NCBI RefSeq assembly: GCF_000208925.1
Contig: NW_001915061.1
Span: 1 to 30,941, forward strand
From: Entamoeba histolytica HM-1:IMSS
Taxonomy: Eukaryota > Evosea > Mastigamoebida > Endamoebidae
DNA: 30,941 nucleotides
Reading direction: 5' to 3'
Part shown: positions 9,712 to 18,827 of the stretch, piece after piece
Layout: each line of letters begins with the position of its first letter
Numbering within the stretch: the first letter of the stretch is position 1
Translations under genes and position numbers: made by a program
The notes under the pieces: generated by a model
Seen by the model: only the letters and a program-made list of their open reading frames with translations
Database searches by the model: none
Told to the model about the DNA's origin: nothing

Positions 9712-10896
9712 ATGCTTCCATTTGACCCTTCAGAGAATGTTATTAATGACAAATATGAAATTATTAATCAAATTGGGTGTGGAGCATATGCATCTGTATA
9801 TAAAGCAAGAACAAAAACTACAGGAAAACTTGTTGCTATTAAACAATTAAAAAATGACAGGGACCAAGGATTTCCTGTTACATCATTGAGAGAAATACAA
9901 CTTTTACAAGAGATTCATCATCCTAATATTATTCAACTTATAGAAGTATTACATGCAAATGACTTTATTGAAAGAAATACAACTATATCATTAGTATTTG
10001 AATTTATGCCACATGATCTTTCAAGTTTTCTTAAATGTGAAGAAATTGTAAGTAAAGTAGCGATAGGACAGTTAAAAGGATATATGTTACAAATTCTTCA
10101 AGCTATTCAATTTTTACATTCAAATAATATAATTCATCGTGACATTAAAACAGGAAATATTCTTATTAGTGATGACAATCATATTAAATTAGGTGATTTT
10201 GGACTTGCAAGAAAACAAGATGATGTTGGTATTTATACAAATAATATGGTTACTCTTTGGTATAGACCACCTGAATTACTCTTAGGTGAAACAAGGTATA
10301 AAGGAGAAGTTGATATGTGGAGTGTTGGTTGTGTTTTTCTGGAGATATTTAAACATCGTCCAGTGTTTCATGGAAAAACAGAAAATGAACAATTAAGTAA
10401 AATATGGGAAATCTGTGGTACACCAACTGATTTAGAATGGCCTCAATTTAAAGAAATGAAAATGTTTCAAACACTTGCACTTCCTACACCTCAAAAACGA
10501 ATTTTAAAAGATGTATTTAAAGGATATGATCCAATTTTTATGGATCTTATTGACCATCTTTTACAACTTAATCCTAAATCTAGATTTACTGCTGATGAAG
10601 CCTTACAACACAAGTATTTTACTGGAGAACCACGACCACTAAAACCAGAAGAAATGACTAAATTTGAACCATCACTAGAGTCTTGTTATCGTAAAATGCA
10701 AAAAGAAAAACAAATTAATAGAAGTGATAGTCGTGAAAGAAGAGATGATAGAATGAATAGAAGAAGACAAGAAGATGATTTTCGTTATCAAAGAGCAAAT
10801 AAAAGAGGAACCTCATTTAATAATAGAAGAAGAACAGACTATTCAAGAAGAGATAATTGGAGAGGAAGAAGAGGTTCCAATGAAAAGTTCTATTAA
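9712..10896 (+). CDS. Cyclin-dependent kinase, CDK9/CDK12-like, with Arg-rich tail
   Basis: The 394-residue protein has a full CMGC kinase domain. Motifs are the glycine loop IGCGAYASVYKA (21-32), catalytic Lys44 in VAIK, the cyclin-binding helix PVTSLRE (55-61), HRDIKTGN (142-149), DFGLAR (162-167), the T-loop threonine in IYTNNMVTLWYRPPELLLG (Thr176) and VDMWSVGC. The helix sequence lies between PITSLRE of CDK11 and PITAIRE of CDK9/12, but the T-loop wording and the VFEFMPHDL hinge point to the transcriptional CDK9/CDK12/CTK1 group that phosphorylates the RNA polymerase II CTD. The tail (about 330-394) is Arg-rich (SRERRDDR, NRRRQ, RRDNWRGRRG), like the RS-type extensions of CDK12/13 but after the domain. 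No introns. CDK10 or CDK11 are the alternatives. Confidence 0.9.
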   Translation: MLPFDPSENVINDKYEIINQIGCGAYASVYKARTKTTGKLVAIKQLKNDRDQGFPVTSLREIQLLQEIHHPNIIQLIEVLHANDFIERNTTISLVFEFMPHDLSSFLKCEEIVSKVAIGQLKGYMLQILQAIQFLHSNNIIHRDIKTGNILISDDNHIKLGDFGLARKQDDVGIYTNNMVTLWYRPPELLLGETRYKGEVDMWSVGCVFLEIFKHRPVFHGKTENEQLSKIWEICGTPTDLEWPQFKEMKMFQTLALPTPQKRILKDVFKGYDPIFMDLIDHLLQLNPKSRFTADEALQHKYFTGEPRPLKPEEMTKFEPSLESCYRKMQKEKQINRSDSRERRDDRMNRRRQEDDFRYQRANKRGTSFNNRRRTDYSRRDNWRGRRGSNEKFY

Positions 10897-11272
10897 ATAA
10901 AATGATTGTATCAGTTATTATTATTTTTTTTTGAAAAGGCAAATAAAAAATCTAAAATAACTCTTTCAAACTAAAAAAAAATTTTATAAAATAAAAATAG
11001 TATCAATTTTCAAATATTGTCTTTTTATATTTTTCTTTAGTAAGAGAAGTTTCAAATGCGTTTTTTTTTTAATACTCTAACTCTGCAATTTTAATAACTT
11101 TTTTTAATCCATAAAAATTGAAGTTAGATATATTTAAAAAAAAAGATAAATGTGGCTCATTACGAAACTTCCTTTGTTAATTTTTGTCTTATCTTTTTTT
11201 TTCGACTAGTTTGGTTCAAAATTTATAACTTAAAAGGATCTTTAAAAATAGTTAGAGAACAAAAATAATAAC
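10897..11272. other. Intergenic region upstream of the Rab-like gene
   Basis: AT-rich with several T and A runs; no open frame or structured RNA seen. Confidence 0.5.
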
Positions 11273-12123
11273 ATGGCAACCCAAAAGTTTGGTTTTTAAC
11301 AATATTATTATAGTTTAAATTAGTGTATCTTACTGTTGCAGGTCTGTTGGTATTCTCCTTGTTGGTATTTCTAATGTAGGAAAAACTAGTTTAGTAAATA
11401 TGTTTTGTGTTTGTAAACATAATTTAATGAATAACAAAAAGGAATTTACTGTTATAGAAAAAAGAAGTTACCACAGATTATGTATCAACTTCAGGAGAAT
11501 CAAAAACAACAACAGAAATGGTTTTAGGAAAGAAAACTTATAGTGTCGCATTTGTTTGTTATTTTTAAAAATTAATAATAAAGAAAATAGTATTTCATTA
11601 TAAATTTAAAATATATTAAACAAAGAAATAATTTATAAAGTACGACCGTAACGGAGATGACCTAATTAATAATAGAGGAACTGTAAGTTCATATTTTAAA
11701 AAAGCTAAAATTCATTTATTAGTAGGTTCAACTCAAAATCCTGACTCAGTTGAATATTTTGAAGGGTTATTAAAAAATATTTCTGCTGATCCGGATGCTA
11801 CTCCTATTTATCGTATTGTTATTTTAACACACTCTGATTTACCCGATGATGATGATGTTGAAGAACAATGTAAAAAGATGTTAACTGATGATATTAATTT
11901 TTATAAATGTAATTGTTTCCGTGATGGAGAAAGTATGAGTAATCATTTGACTGACTTCCTTAAAAGGGTTATTGTTGAACATCCAGAATTGGTTGAAGGA
12001 TGTGCTATTGATTCAAAGTTATCTAAAAGTGAAAAATATGATAAGAAAATAGATGCTAAAGAAGATAAAAAACAGCAAGAGAAGAATAAAACAGCAGAGA
12101 GTGGATGTTGTTATATTCTCTGA
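11273..12123 (+). CDS. Divergent Rab/Ras-like small GTPase (RabX-type), four exons
   Basis: Exons are 11273-11286, 11342-11408, 11458-11553 and 11641-12123. Introns are 55, 49 and 87 nt with donors GTTTGG, GTTTGT and GTTTGT and acceptors GCAG, ATAG and AAAG; the joins give an unbroken 219-residue protein. The P-loop is VGISNVGKTS (12-21). The switch I region has several Thr residues (DYVSTSG, 34-40). Switch II reads DRNGDD (61-66) in place of DTAGQE, so the catalytic Gln is Asp. The G4 motif is THSD (122-125) rather than NKxD. The tail is Lys-rich and ends CCYIL, with a CaaX box CYIL. Entamoeba species have many divergent RabX proteins, and this fits that group. Missing canonical residues suggest altered nucleotide binding or hydrolysis. 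Without splicing only the last exon appears open, which would mislead. Confidence 0.8.
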
Positions 12124-12599
12124 ATTTAAAACATAATTTATTACCTAATATTTTCCTTTCTTAATTTTATTTTTATGAAAATATTTTAGTTAAAGAGTGA
12201 GTCATCTCATAAAAATATGATAAGTTAGCTTAGTCATTTGAGATTGATTCTAACGTCTTCTTTATTTAAGAAAGAAGAAAGTGTAAATGATATAACTCTA
12301 TGTCAAATAATTTATTCTGAGAGGATAAATAAGAGGGGAGAGACAGATATAAATTTACAATGAAGCACTTTTATGGTAGATATCATATGAATTTTATATG
12401 AAATTTCTTAACATCCCATTGGGTGGAATATTATCACTTGTCCATTATTGGACAAACAAGACAATGACTTGGAACTGATTAGACAAGCTACGAACATTCT
12501 GTGTTTAAAGTCCAAAGATCTTCAGTTATTCGAATTGCTTCTTTGGATAATGAAAGACAGTAAAATGAGATTGATGTGAACTGTGGGACAACATTCTTG
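12124..12599. other. Intergenic stretch, less AT-rich, no clear gene
   Basis: The second half (about 12430-12599) is noticeably less AT-rich than other spacers here and has gene-like wording in the frame that leads into the next ORF, but that frame is interrupted by stops just before it (for example TAA in the 12560s) and I find no intron that would remove them. It may be 5' UTR or decayed coding sequence. Confidence 0.4.
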
Positions 12600-12923
12600 A
12601 TGTCACTTTCACAATTCACACCAGTTGACAGTCAGAGGTATTATGTCATTTCAGCATATGGGAATAAAAGGGAAGAAGCAAAAACAGAAAGAGAAGCAGT
12701 AACTAAGCCAAATCTAATTAAAGAACGGAAGTACAAAAAGAAAAGATGGGATTCTCGATTAAAGGTTGAAGCAGTGAAGAAAGCTGAGGAACTAGGATTA
12801 ACACATGCAACAAACCATCTTCAGAAAACATATCCTGGGTTGTATTCAGATTTATGTCCAAGTACATTACAGTATTGGGTTCAACAATCAAATGTAATGA
12901 AAAAGAAAATCATACGAGCTTAA
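12600..12923 (+). CDS. Small basic protein of unknown function, possibly helix-turn-helix remnant
   Basis: The ATG at 12600 opens 107 residues; the frame extends upstream only without an ATG (GTG at 12576). The product is basic. Residues about 40-95 (KKRWDSRLKVEAVKKAEELG, then a Thr/His segment and PSTLQYWVQQ) read like a helix-turn-helix of the kind found at the N-terminus of transposases and some transcription factors: a first helix RLKVEAVKKAEEL, then STLQYWVQQ as a possible recognition helix. I do not recognise a specific family. Base composition is less AT-rich than that of neighbouring genes. It could be a genuine small DNA-binding protein or the surviving start of a decayed DNA transposon. 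Confidence 0.45.
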   Translation: MSLSQFTPVDSQRYYVISAYGNKREEAKTEREAVTKPNLIKERKYKKKRWDSRLKVEAVKKAEELGLTHATNHLQKTYPGLYSDLCPSTLQYWVQQSNVMKKKIIRA

Positions 12924-13109
12924 TAATTATGTTTATTCATTTTTGTTTTTATTCATATTAAACTTTGTTTTATTTAACAAAAATTATTTAAAGAATAGTA
13001 AATCTGTTTTTAGAATTAGGTACTTTAAAGATAGGACATATAAAGGATAAGGTTCAATGAAAAAAAATCAAGAAGAACTCAAAGAACTAAATAAAATCAA
13101 CACTAAATA

Positions 13110-15560
13110 ATGTCGTTAGTTGCAGAACATCAAACTCCAGATAGTCAAAGTGATTATTCATATTCAACACCACAAAAGTATATTGATGAAGATAAATTTA
13201 ATTTAATGAAAATGCAATTAGAAGAAGAAATTTCTGATTTAAGAAATAAAGTAAAGAAATATGAAGAGGGATATAACCAAAGTTTAGGATTATTGAAAGA
13301 GTATGATGCATTAGCAAATTATTTTCCACCCCGAGGAGAATTTTTTTGTTGTGGGAAAATTGAAAAAAGTTCATTTACAAATGATACATACTCTGTAACA
13401 TTTTCAACACCATTTTCTGAGGTACCAAGGATTATGGTGTGTGTATTATATCCTAAAATTATTAAAATAGATGCAGCATTTATTTCAGTTTGTTTATAAT
13501 AATTTATACAGTTACTTATATTAAACAAATATTCCTTATACATTTAGCCATCATCAACTGGATTTATTTTAAAGAGTGCACCAGGAATACCAATGTTAGT
13601 TGATGGTTCATTTTTCTTTTGGATGGCATATTGTCCAATAAAACCAAAATCAGAAAAGTTAAGTCAAATAATAGATAAAATGAAAGGAGTTAAAGTTATA
13701 ACAGAAAAAGAAGCAGAAATACAAATAAGTAAATACATAAGAAAATATGATGTTAATGATGAAGATGCTAATGGAAAAACATTTTTATATTATGCATGTG
13801 AAAAATCATATAGAGGTCTTGTGGAGATGTTAATTAATAAAGGAGCTAATGTTAATTGTTGTGATGAAAATAGATACTCTCCACTTCATAAAGCTTTAAC
13901 AGCTGAAAAGATTGACATTGAAATTATAAAAATGTTACTTAATAAAAAAGCAGATAGAGCATTAAAAAATGAACGTATGAATACTCCATTACATTACCTT
14001 TGTAGAAATAAAAATTTAAAAGATTATCATGAGGTATTAAAATTATTACTTGAAAGTGGTAATGGATCAAAAGAAGATACAATGAGATATATTAATGAAG
14101 TAAATTCATCAGGAGAAACTGCATTAACAAATGTCTGTGCAAATTCAATGGATTTTGAAAGTATTAAAATGTTATGTGATTATGGAGCTGATGTTAATCA
14201 TCAGACAAATAATGGAATATTCCCATTATATTCAGCTGTAATGAAAGGAAATACTGATGTGATGGAAATGCTTCTTAAATATGGTGCAAATATTGGTCAA
14301 GTTTATAAAGGAAAACCATTATCTCAAGTAGCTGAAGAAAAAGGACAAATGGAGAAATTAATGAAAATAATTCGAGAGAAATATGCCAATGCTTCTATGA
14401 GTGAAGAGCAAATAAAAGCTACAGCTGAATGTTTTGAAAATATTTTATTCCCAACGGAAGTTTGGACAGATAATATTATGAAAAGTAAACCATTACATAT
14501 AGATATTTCAAACTTACCAATGGGAGCTAAAGTTGAAAACTTCTTTACATGTACAACACATAAATTTGATATGTTATTAAAAAATAACATACATGATCCT
14601 CAAGCATGTTCGTATTATTATCAAAAACATTTCTCTGAAGGAGACCATAGTAATTATATTATTCATACAGACACTGATTTAGCAATTGTTTCTATTTCTG
14701 ATGATAAGAATATTAAGAAAGTAATTATGAGAACAAAACGTTTTGATACAAGAAAGATTTATGAAGGAAAAACTGATCATCAAATTTTAAAGGAGTTATT
14801 CCCTGAATATAAAGAAAAGTCAACAGTTGCTATTAGAGGTAAACCAATGTTTAATGCATTATGTAAATTTGAAAATTTCTTTACTTATAAAAGATATAAA
14901 TTTGGTGTATTATATGCTGCTGTTGGACAAACAAAAGAAATGGAATTCTTTAATAACAGAGAAGGTTCTTCTTATTTTGAACATTTCTTAAATCTACTTG
15001 GAAATAAAATTGAATTATTTGGATATCAAGGATTTGTTGGAGGACTAGATACTAAAAATCGGTTAATGGGAGATTATACTATTGTCAACACATTCTCTCA
15101 AGGCAATATCGATATAGCTTTTCATATTTCAACATGGCTCCCTTTCATGGAAACTAATGACCAACAACTAGATAAGAAAAGACATATTGGTAATGATGTT
15201 GTTGTATTAATTTTTAAAGAATATGCAGGAACTCCTGAGCCAATTGATATTTCTTCATTTAAAACACAGTTTAATCATGCGTTCATAATTGTTGGGTTTG
15301 ATGTTACACAACAAAATGCTCCTGAAGATTATGAATATTCTGTTAATATTTGTTGTAAAAAAGATGTTGCACCAGTTGCACCATTTATTACAACTGATAA
15401 ATATAAATACAGCAATTCATTCTCTCAATTTTTAATTGCTAAATTAATCAATGCAGAACGATCAGCACAAAATTCATTAACTTTCAGAGCAAAAAGATTA
15501 ACTATTAGACAAAATCAATTAGAATCTATTATGAATAACTTTGCCAAAAGAAGTAATTAA
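13110..15560 (+). CDS. Multidomain Rap/Ran-GAP: coiled coil, H-type-lectin-like, ankyrin repeats, RapGAP
   Basis: Exons 13110-13487 and 13548-15560 flank a 60-nt intron (donor GTTTGT, acceptor TTTAG) and give 796 residues. After a coiled coil (about 27-65), residues about 78-156 resemble an H-type lectin fold: VTFSTPFSEVPRIMV (96-110), GFILKS, then FFFWMAYC at the end; the intron cuts this domain. Ankyrin repeats follow (about 196-405; examples TPLHYLC and NGIFPLYSAVMKGNTDVMEM). The C-terminal RapGAP domain (about 575-711) has KFGVLYAAVGQT, the GGLD turn and the catalytic-Asn motif KKRHIGNDV (Asn675), the 'asparagine thumb' that drives GTP hydrolysis on Rap. No signal peptide is present, so the protein is cytosolic and the lectin-like fold may bind protein rather than secreted glycan. 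RapGAP and ankyrin assignments are firm; the lectin call is tentative. Confidence 0.88.
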
Positions 15561-15651
15561 AACATTATTCATCATTTTGTTATTTATAAAAAATTAAAAA
15601 TAAAAGAAGTATAAAAAAAAAAAGATCTGAACTTAAAAATATATTATTTTA

Positions 15652-16065
15652 ATGATGAAAAGTATTGTTTTATTGTTCACATTGTTTGTAGCAATTTATG
15701 CTCAAAGTGAAGTAAGTGGTATGGGTCAAGCTGGTATTGAAGAGGTTAAAACAAAAGTACAAACTATTGAAGATAAAATGAAAGAAGTAGAAGGTTTAGA
15801 AAGAAAATTATTAATGAATGCTGACAATGATATGAATGAAGATGCTGCTAAGCTTGGGTCATCACGTGTTGACCGTGCAAAGTCATTAACTAAAATGAAA
15901 TCTGAATTAGAACAATTACAAAAGATTAGAGCTCTTCTTCCTCAATTACATTTAAAAATGAAACAAATTATTGAAACTCTTCCAAAGAAAGAACAATTTA
16001 GATTAATACGTAATATGAATTTAAGACATAGATTTGATCTTGGAACTTGGCAAGACACTGCTTAA
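15652..16065 (+). CDS. Small secreted helical protein of unknown function
   Basis: The 137-residue product begins with a clear signal peptide (MMKSIVLLFTLFVAIYAQ), with Met at 1 or 2 as start. The mature part is almost entirely helical and heptad-like (about 28-115): KVQTIEDKMKEVEGLERKL and SLTKMKSELEQLQKIRALL. It has no Cys after the signal and no anchor, so it should be secreted or lumenal. Codons here favour clean A/T-ending choices, and the compact gene lies 91 bp after the RapGAP gene. I do not recognise a family. Confidence 0.8.
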   Translation: MMKSIVLLFTLFVAIYAQSEVSGMGQAGIEEVKTKVQTIEDKMKEVEGLERKLLMNADNDMNEDAAKLGSSRVDRAKSLTKMKSELEQLQKIRALLPQLHLKMKQIIETLPKKEQFRLIRNMNLRHRFDLGTWQDTA

Positions 16066-16214
16066 TTCATTACTATTGTTTTCTATTAATTTGTCAAATT
16101 TTTTTATAAATAATAAAAATAATTAACCAAATTAACTTATATAATTGAACATAAATTAGTAAGAGATTTTATTCATTAAAAAGAAAAATAGCCTTTAGAC
16201 ATGCATTTAATAAT

Positions 16215-17549
16215 TTAATGATAAAATGTTCCTTTACCAAATTTACCAAAACCATTATTTGGTGTAAAAAAAGTATCAACAGCATCTCTTGAAGTTCTCA
16301 TATCTTCATCTCCAGTTGAGAAATTAAATGTCATACTTTGATTATCATGACTTTCAATATTATTAAGGTTTTCTTGACCACTTTCATTCTCAGCGAAATC
16401 TAAACTCATTCCTAATTCATTTCCAATGTCTTGGCTCATAGCCATATCAGTTTTTTGAATTGAGTTAAAAACAAATTGAGGTTCTTCCTTTTTAATTGGT
16501 TGTTGAGTTTGAGGAAGTGGAAAATCAGAATTAGTAATTGATTCTTTCTGAATACCCATAGGAGAAACTAATGTTGGTTGAACAAAAAGACGTTGTGGAA
16601 CAAGAAGAACATTTTGTTGATCTTCAATAACTGGTTGTTCACTCATTGCATCACTTTGTTGAATTTGTTCTTCTGAAGGTGAATTAATAGGATTATTAAT
16701 ATCAATTATTTCTCCTTCTTCAATATCATTATATTCTATTTGATTAGGATTACTAGAAGAGTTATTTGTTAATGTAGGTGTAGGAATAATGGGTGTTTCT
16801 TTTAATATAGGTACAGCAAGAGAATTAATAATTTTATTATTTGATGGAACACTTGATTTTATTGAATCTGGAATAATTAATAGTTGTTCTTGTTGTGTTT
16901 TAGGTATAGTTAATAATGTATTATTCATATGAATTGATTGTTCTTTTATAATTGTTCCAGAAAGAGGACTTGTAGTCATATTGATTCGTTGAGAGTTTAT
17001 AGTTGTTTTAACATAATTAACTAAATTTTCATTGCATAAGCAAACTCCTTCATTAAAATGAGAAACTATATAATTATTTACTGCCATACCAATAGGTTCA
17101 ATATCTTTTTGTTCTATAATAGGTTTATTATCTTTTTTAACCATTATTATCTTTTTCATACGAACTGTTTTTTGTGCTTTTCTTGTATTTTTTTCTCCAA
17201 ATTCATATCCAAATTTAACAGCTATTTCTACTAATTCATTAAATGCTAATGCAATTTTATTCCGTTCATATCTTCTAAGTCTTTGTTCAGACTTATCTTC
17301 TTCAAGCATTTTAGATGCTTGTGCATTAATACGATCAGCAAATTGAATAACATTACCATTATAAATAATTGATTGTACTGGTTGAATTTGATATGTTTTT
17401 TCTGCACTTTTTTTTTGTTTTTTAATTTCTACAGTAACACCAGCACGTGATAATAAGTATATAAGTACTGCTTGTTGAAAAGACTCAAGGTTCTTTGATT
17501 TTTGTTTTGAGATATTTTGTTCATTACGAGGATCGTGATCTTCTTCCAT
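16215..17549 (-). CDS. 444-residue protein of unknown function with low-complexity tail
   Basis: Residues about 20-170 look folded and mostly helical (FQQAVLIYLLSRAGVTVEIK, then RLRRYERNKIALAFNELVEI) and contain a basic segment KAQKTVRMKKIIMVKK that could bind nucleic acid or serve as a nuclear signal. From about 185 on the chain is low in complexity, rich in Ser, Asn, Gln, Pro, Ile and acidic residues, as in disordered regulatory regions; it ends with FG-containing NGFGKFGKG. The layout suggests a nuclear or regulatory protein, which is inference only. It converges with the small secreted-protein gene (149 bp apart). Its start codon lies only 23 bp from the target site duplication of a retrotransposon that now separates it from the divergent gene at 22397. 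Confidence 0.7.
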   Translation of the reverse strand: MEEDHDPRNEQNISKQKSKNLESFQQAVLIYLLSRAGVTVEIKKQKKSAEKTYQIQPVQSIIYNGNVIQFADRINAQASKMLEEDKSEQRLRRYERNKIALAFNELVEIAVKFGYEFGEKNTRKAQKTVRMKKIIMVKKDNKPIIEQKDIEPIGMAVNNYIVSHFNEGVCLCNENLVNYVKTTINSQRINMTTSPLSGTIIKEQSIHMNNTLLTIPKTQQEQLLIIPDSIKSSVPSNNKIINSLAVPILKETPIIPTPTLTNNSSSNPNQIEYNDIEEGEIIDINNPINSPSEEQIQQSDAMSEQPVIEDQQNVLLVPQRLFVQPTLVSPMGIQKESITNSDFPLPQTQQPIKKEEPQFVFNSIQKTDMAMSQDIGNELGMSLDFAENESGQENLNNIESHDNQSMTFNFSTGDEDMRTSRDAVDTFFTPNNGFGKFGKGTFYH

Positions 17550-17572
17550 TTTTTATTTTTTTGTAGTTTTTG

Positions 17573-17593
17573 TTTATTTCAAAAACCAAAAAG
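17573..17593 (+). repeat. Target site duplication, 5' copy (LINE)
   Basis: The 21-bp sequence TTTATTTCAAAAACCAAAAAG recurs exactly at 22258-22278, bracketing the retrotransposon. The leading T residues may belong partly to the element's 3' tail, so the certain duplication is at least 18 bp (ATTTCAAAAACCAAAAAG). Confidence 0.92.
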
Positions 17594-17600
17594 AAAAAAG

Positions 17601-18823
17601 ATGCAATACAGGAGACACCACAAAAAATATAAAAAAATAAATAACCAAAAAAGAAGAAATTCACATCAACCAAGAAATATAAATGACAGAAGAATGAGTG
17701 AAAATAGGTATTATCTGTATAGACAGAGATACATGAATAATCACACTAACCATTACAATAACAATTATTACCATAAATATCACAACATAGATGATACAAA
17801 TCGTTTCACTCATCACTTCATTCATAATCATCGTCATAAACACTTTAATAATAATTTCAATAGAAATAAACAATATCAATATAATAGAAATAAATATCAT
17901 AATAACACTCAAAGAAGGTATAAACAATATCAAAATAAGAAACAAAACAAAAATCAAAGAAAAGAAATGATTGAAATACAAAACCAAGAATATTGGAAAA
18001 AACTCTTTGAAGAAGAAATTAAAATACTTACACCACAAGAAATAGAAGAAATTAAAAATACCAAGATTAAAGAATATACATCATCAACAATATGGAGAAG
18101 ATGGTATTTTCTTGCACGAGAAAAAACCAAAACAATCAGAATGGAAGAAGAAACTATTAGTATGACTATGGAAGAAGATAATAATCAGTACAACCAATTG
18201 AGATTAAAGACAATAGAATATATAATAACTATGTAATGAGTGTTGAAAGTGAAGAAGACGATGATAAAGATTCTACGAGAGAAGAAGAGGCTAGAAGAAG
18301 AGGAGAAGAAGATCACTAAAGGAGAGAAGAAGAGGCTAGTAGAAAAGGAAGAAGAAAACAGTAAAAAGGAAAAAAAGAGTAGAAGAAATAGAAAAGAAAG
18401 TGGAGGAGGATATGAAAGAAAAAGAAGAAATGGAAAAGGAAATACAAATAAAAGACCAAACCATTAAGAAACTAACTAAGGATATTATGACATTAAAGAA
18501 GAAGCATGAGAATGAGATAAGCACAAAAAAACAACGAGTGCGATAAAAAAATATTCAAATTCCATGCTGAATCTGAAAGAAAAAGGTCTGAAGTAAACAA
18601 TTTAACACAACAATTGCTCTTTCTGAAAGATAAAGTATCTAAATTAGAAAATAAAAATACACAAGAAGAAAAGAAGAAAGATGAGGTAAATTACAATATA
18701 ACAGACTCATCAGAAACACAAATAGTAAATAATATTTTCATCAATGTGGTAGTAGATGATGAAATATCATCAAGTGAAGATGATATTCCAAAAAAAAAGA
18801 AAGTTAATGCAGAATTTCATTGA
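17601..18823 (+). pseudogene. LINE ORF1 remnant
   Basis: An open stretch 17601-18236 gives a basic N-terminal part starting MQYRRHHKK and extremely rich in Asn, His, Tyr and Arg, suited to RNA binding. The remainder is spread over other frames (acidic and charged sequence from about 18240, then coiled-coil wording such as KKLTKDIMTLKKKHE near 18460-18520, then 18614-18823), so at least two or three frameshifts are present. The final segment ends DDIPKKKKVNAEFH with a stop five bases before the ORF2 start. In intact elements ORF1 is an RNA-binding protein with nucleic acid chaperone activity. Confidence 0.8.
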
Positions 18824-18827
18824 AGAA

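Noticed and set aside
11273..11292. First intron of the Rab-like gene starting at GTTTTT (11292) instead of GTTTGG (11287)
   Set aside because: That donor puts exon 2 out of frame; GTTTGG at 11287 restores the GTPase frame exactly.
11878..12123. Short stand-alone 81-codon gene
   Set aside because: It is only the end of the last exon of the four-exon Rab-like gene; its ATG is an internal Met.
17517..17600. In-frame extension of LINE ORF1 upstream into host DNA (hydrophobic MFITRIVIFF)
   Set aside because: It starts with TTG inside the neighbouring gene's antisense and crosses the target site duplication; the ORF1 ATG is at 17601.
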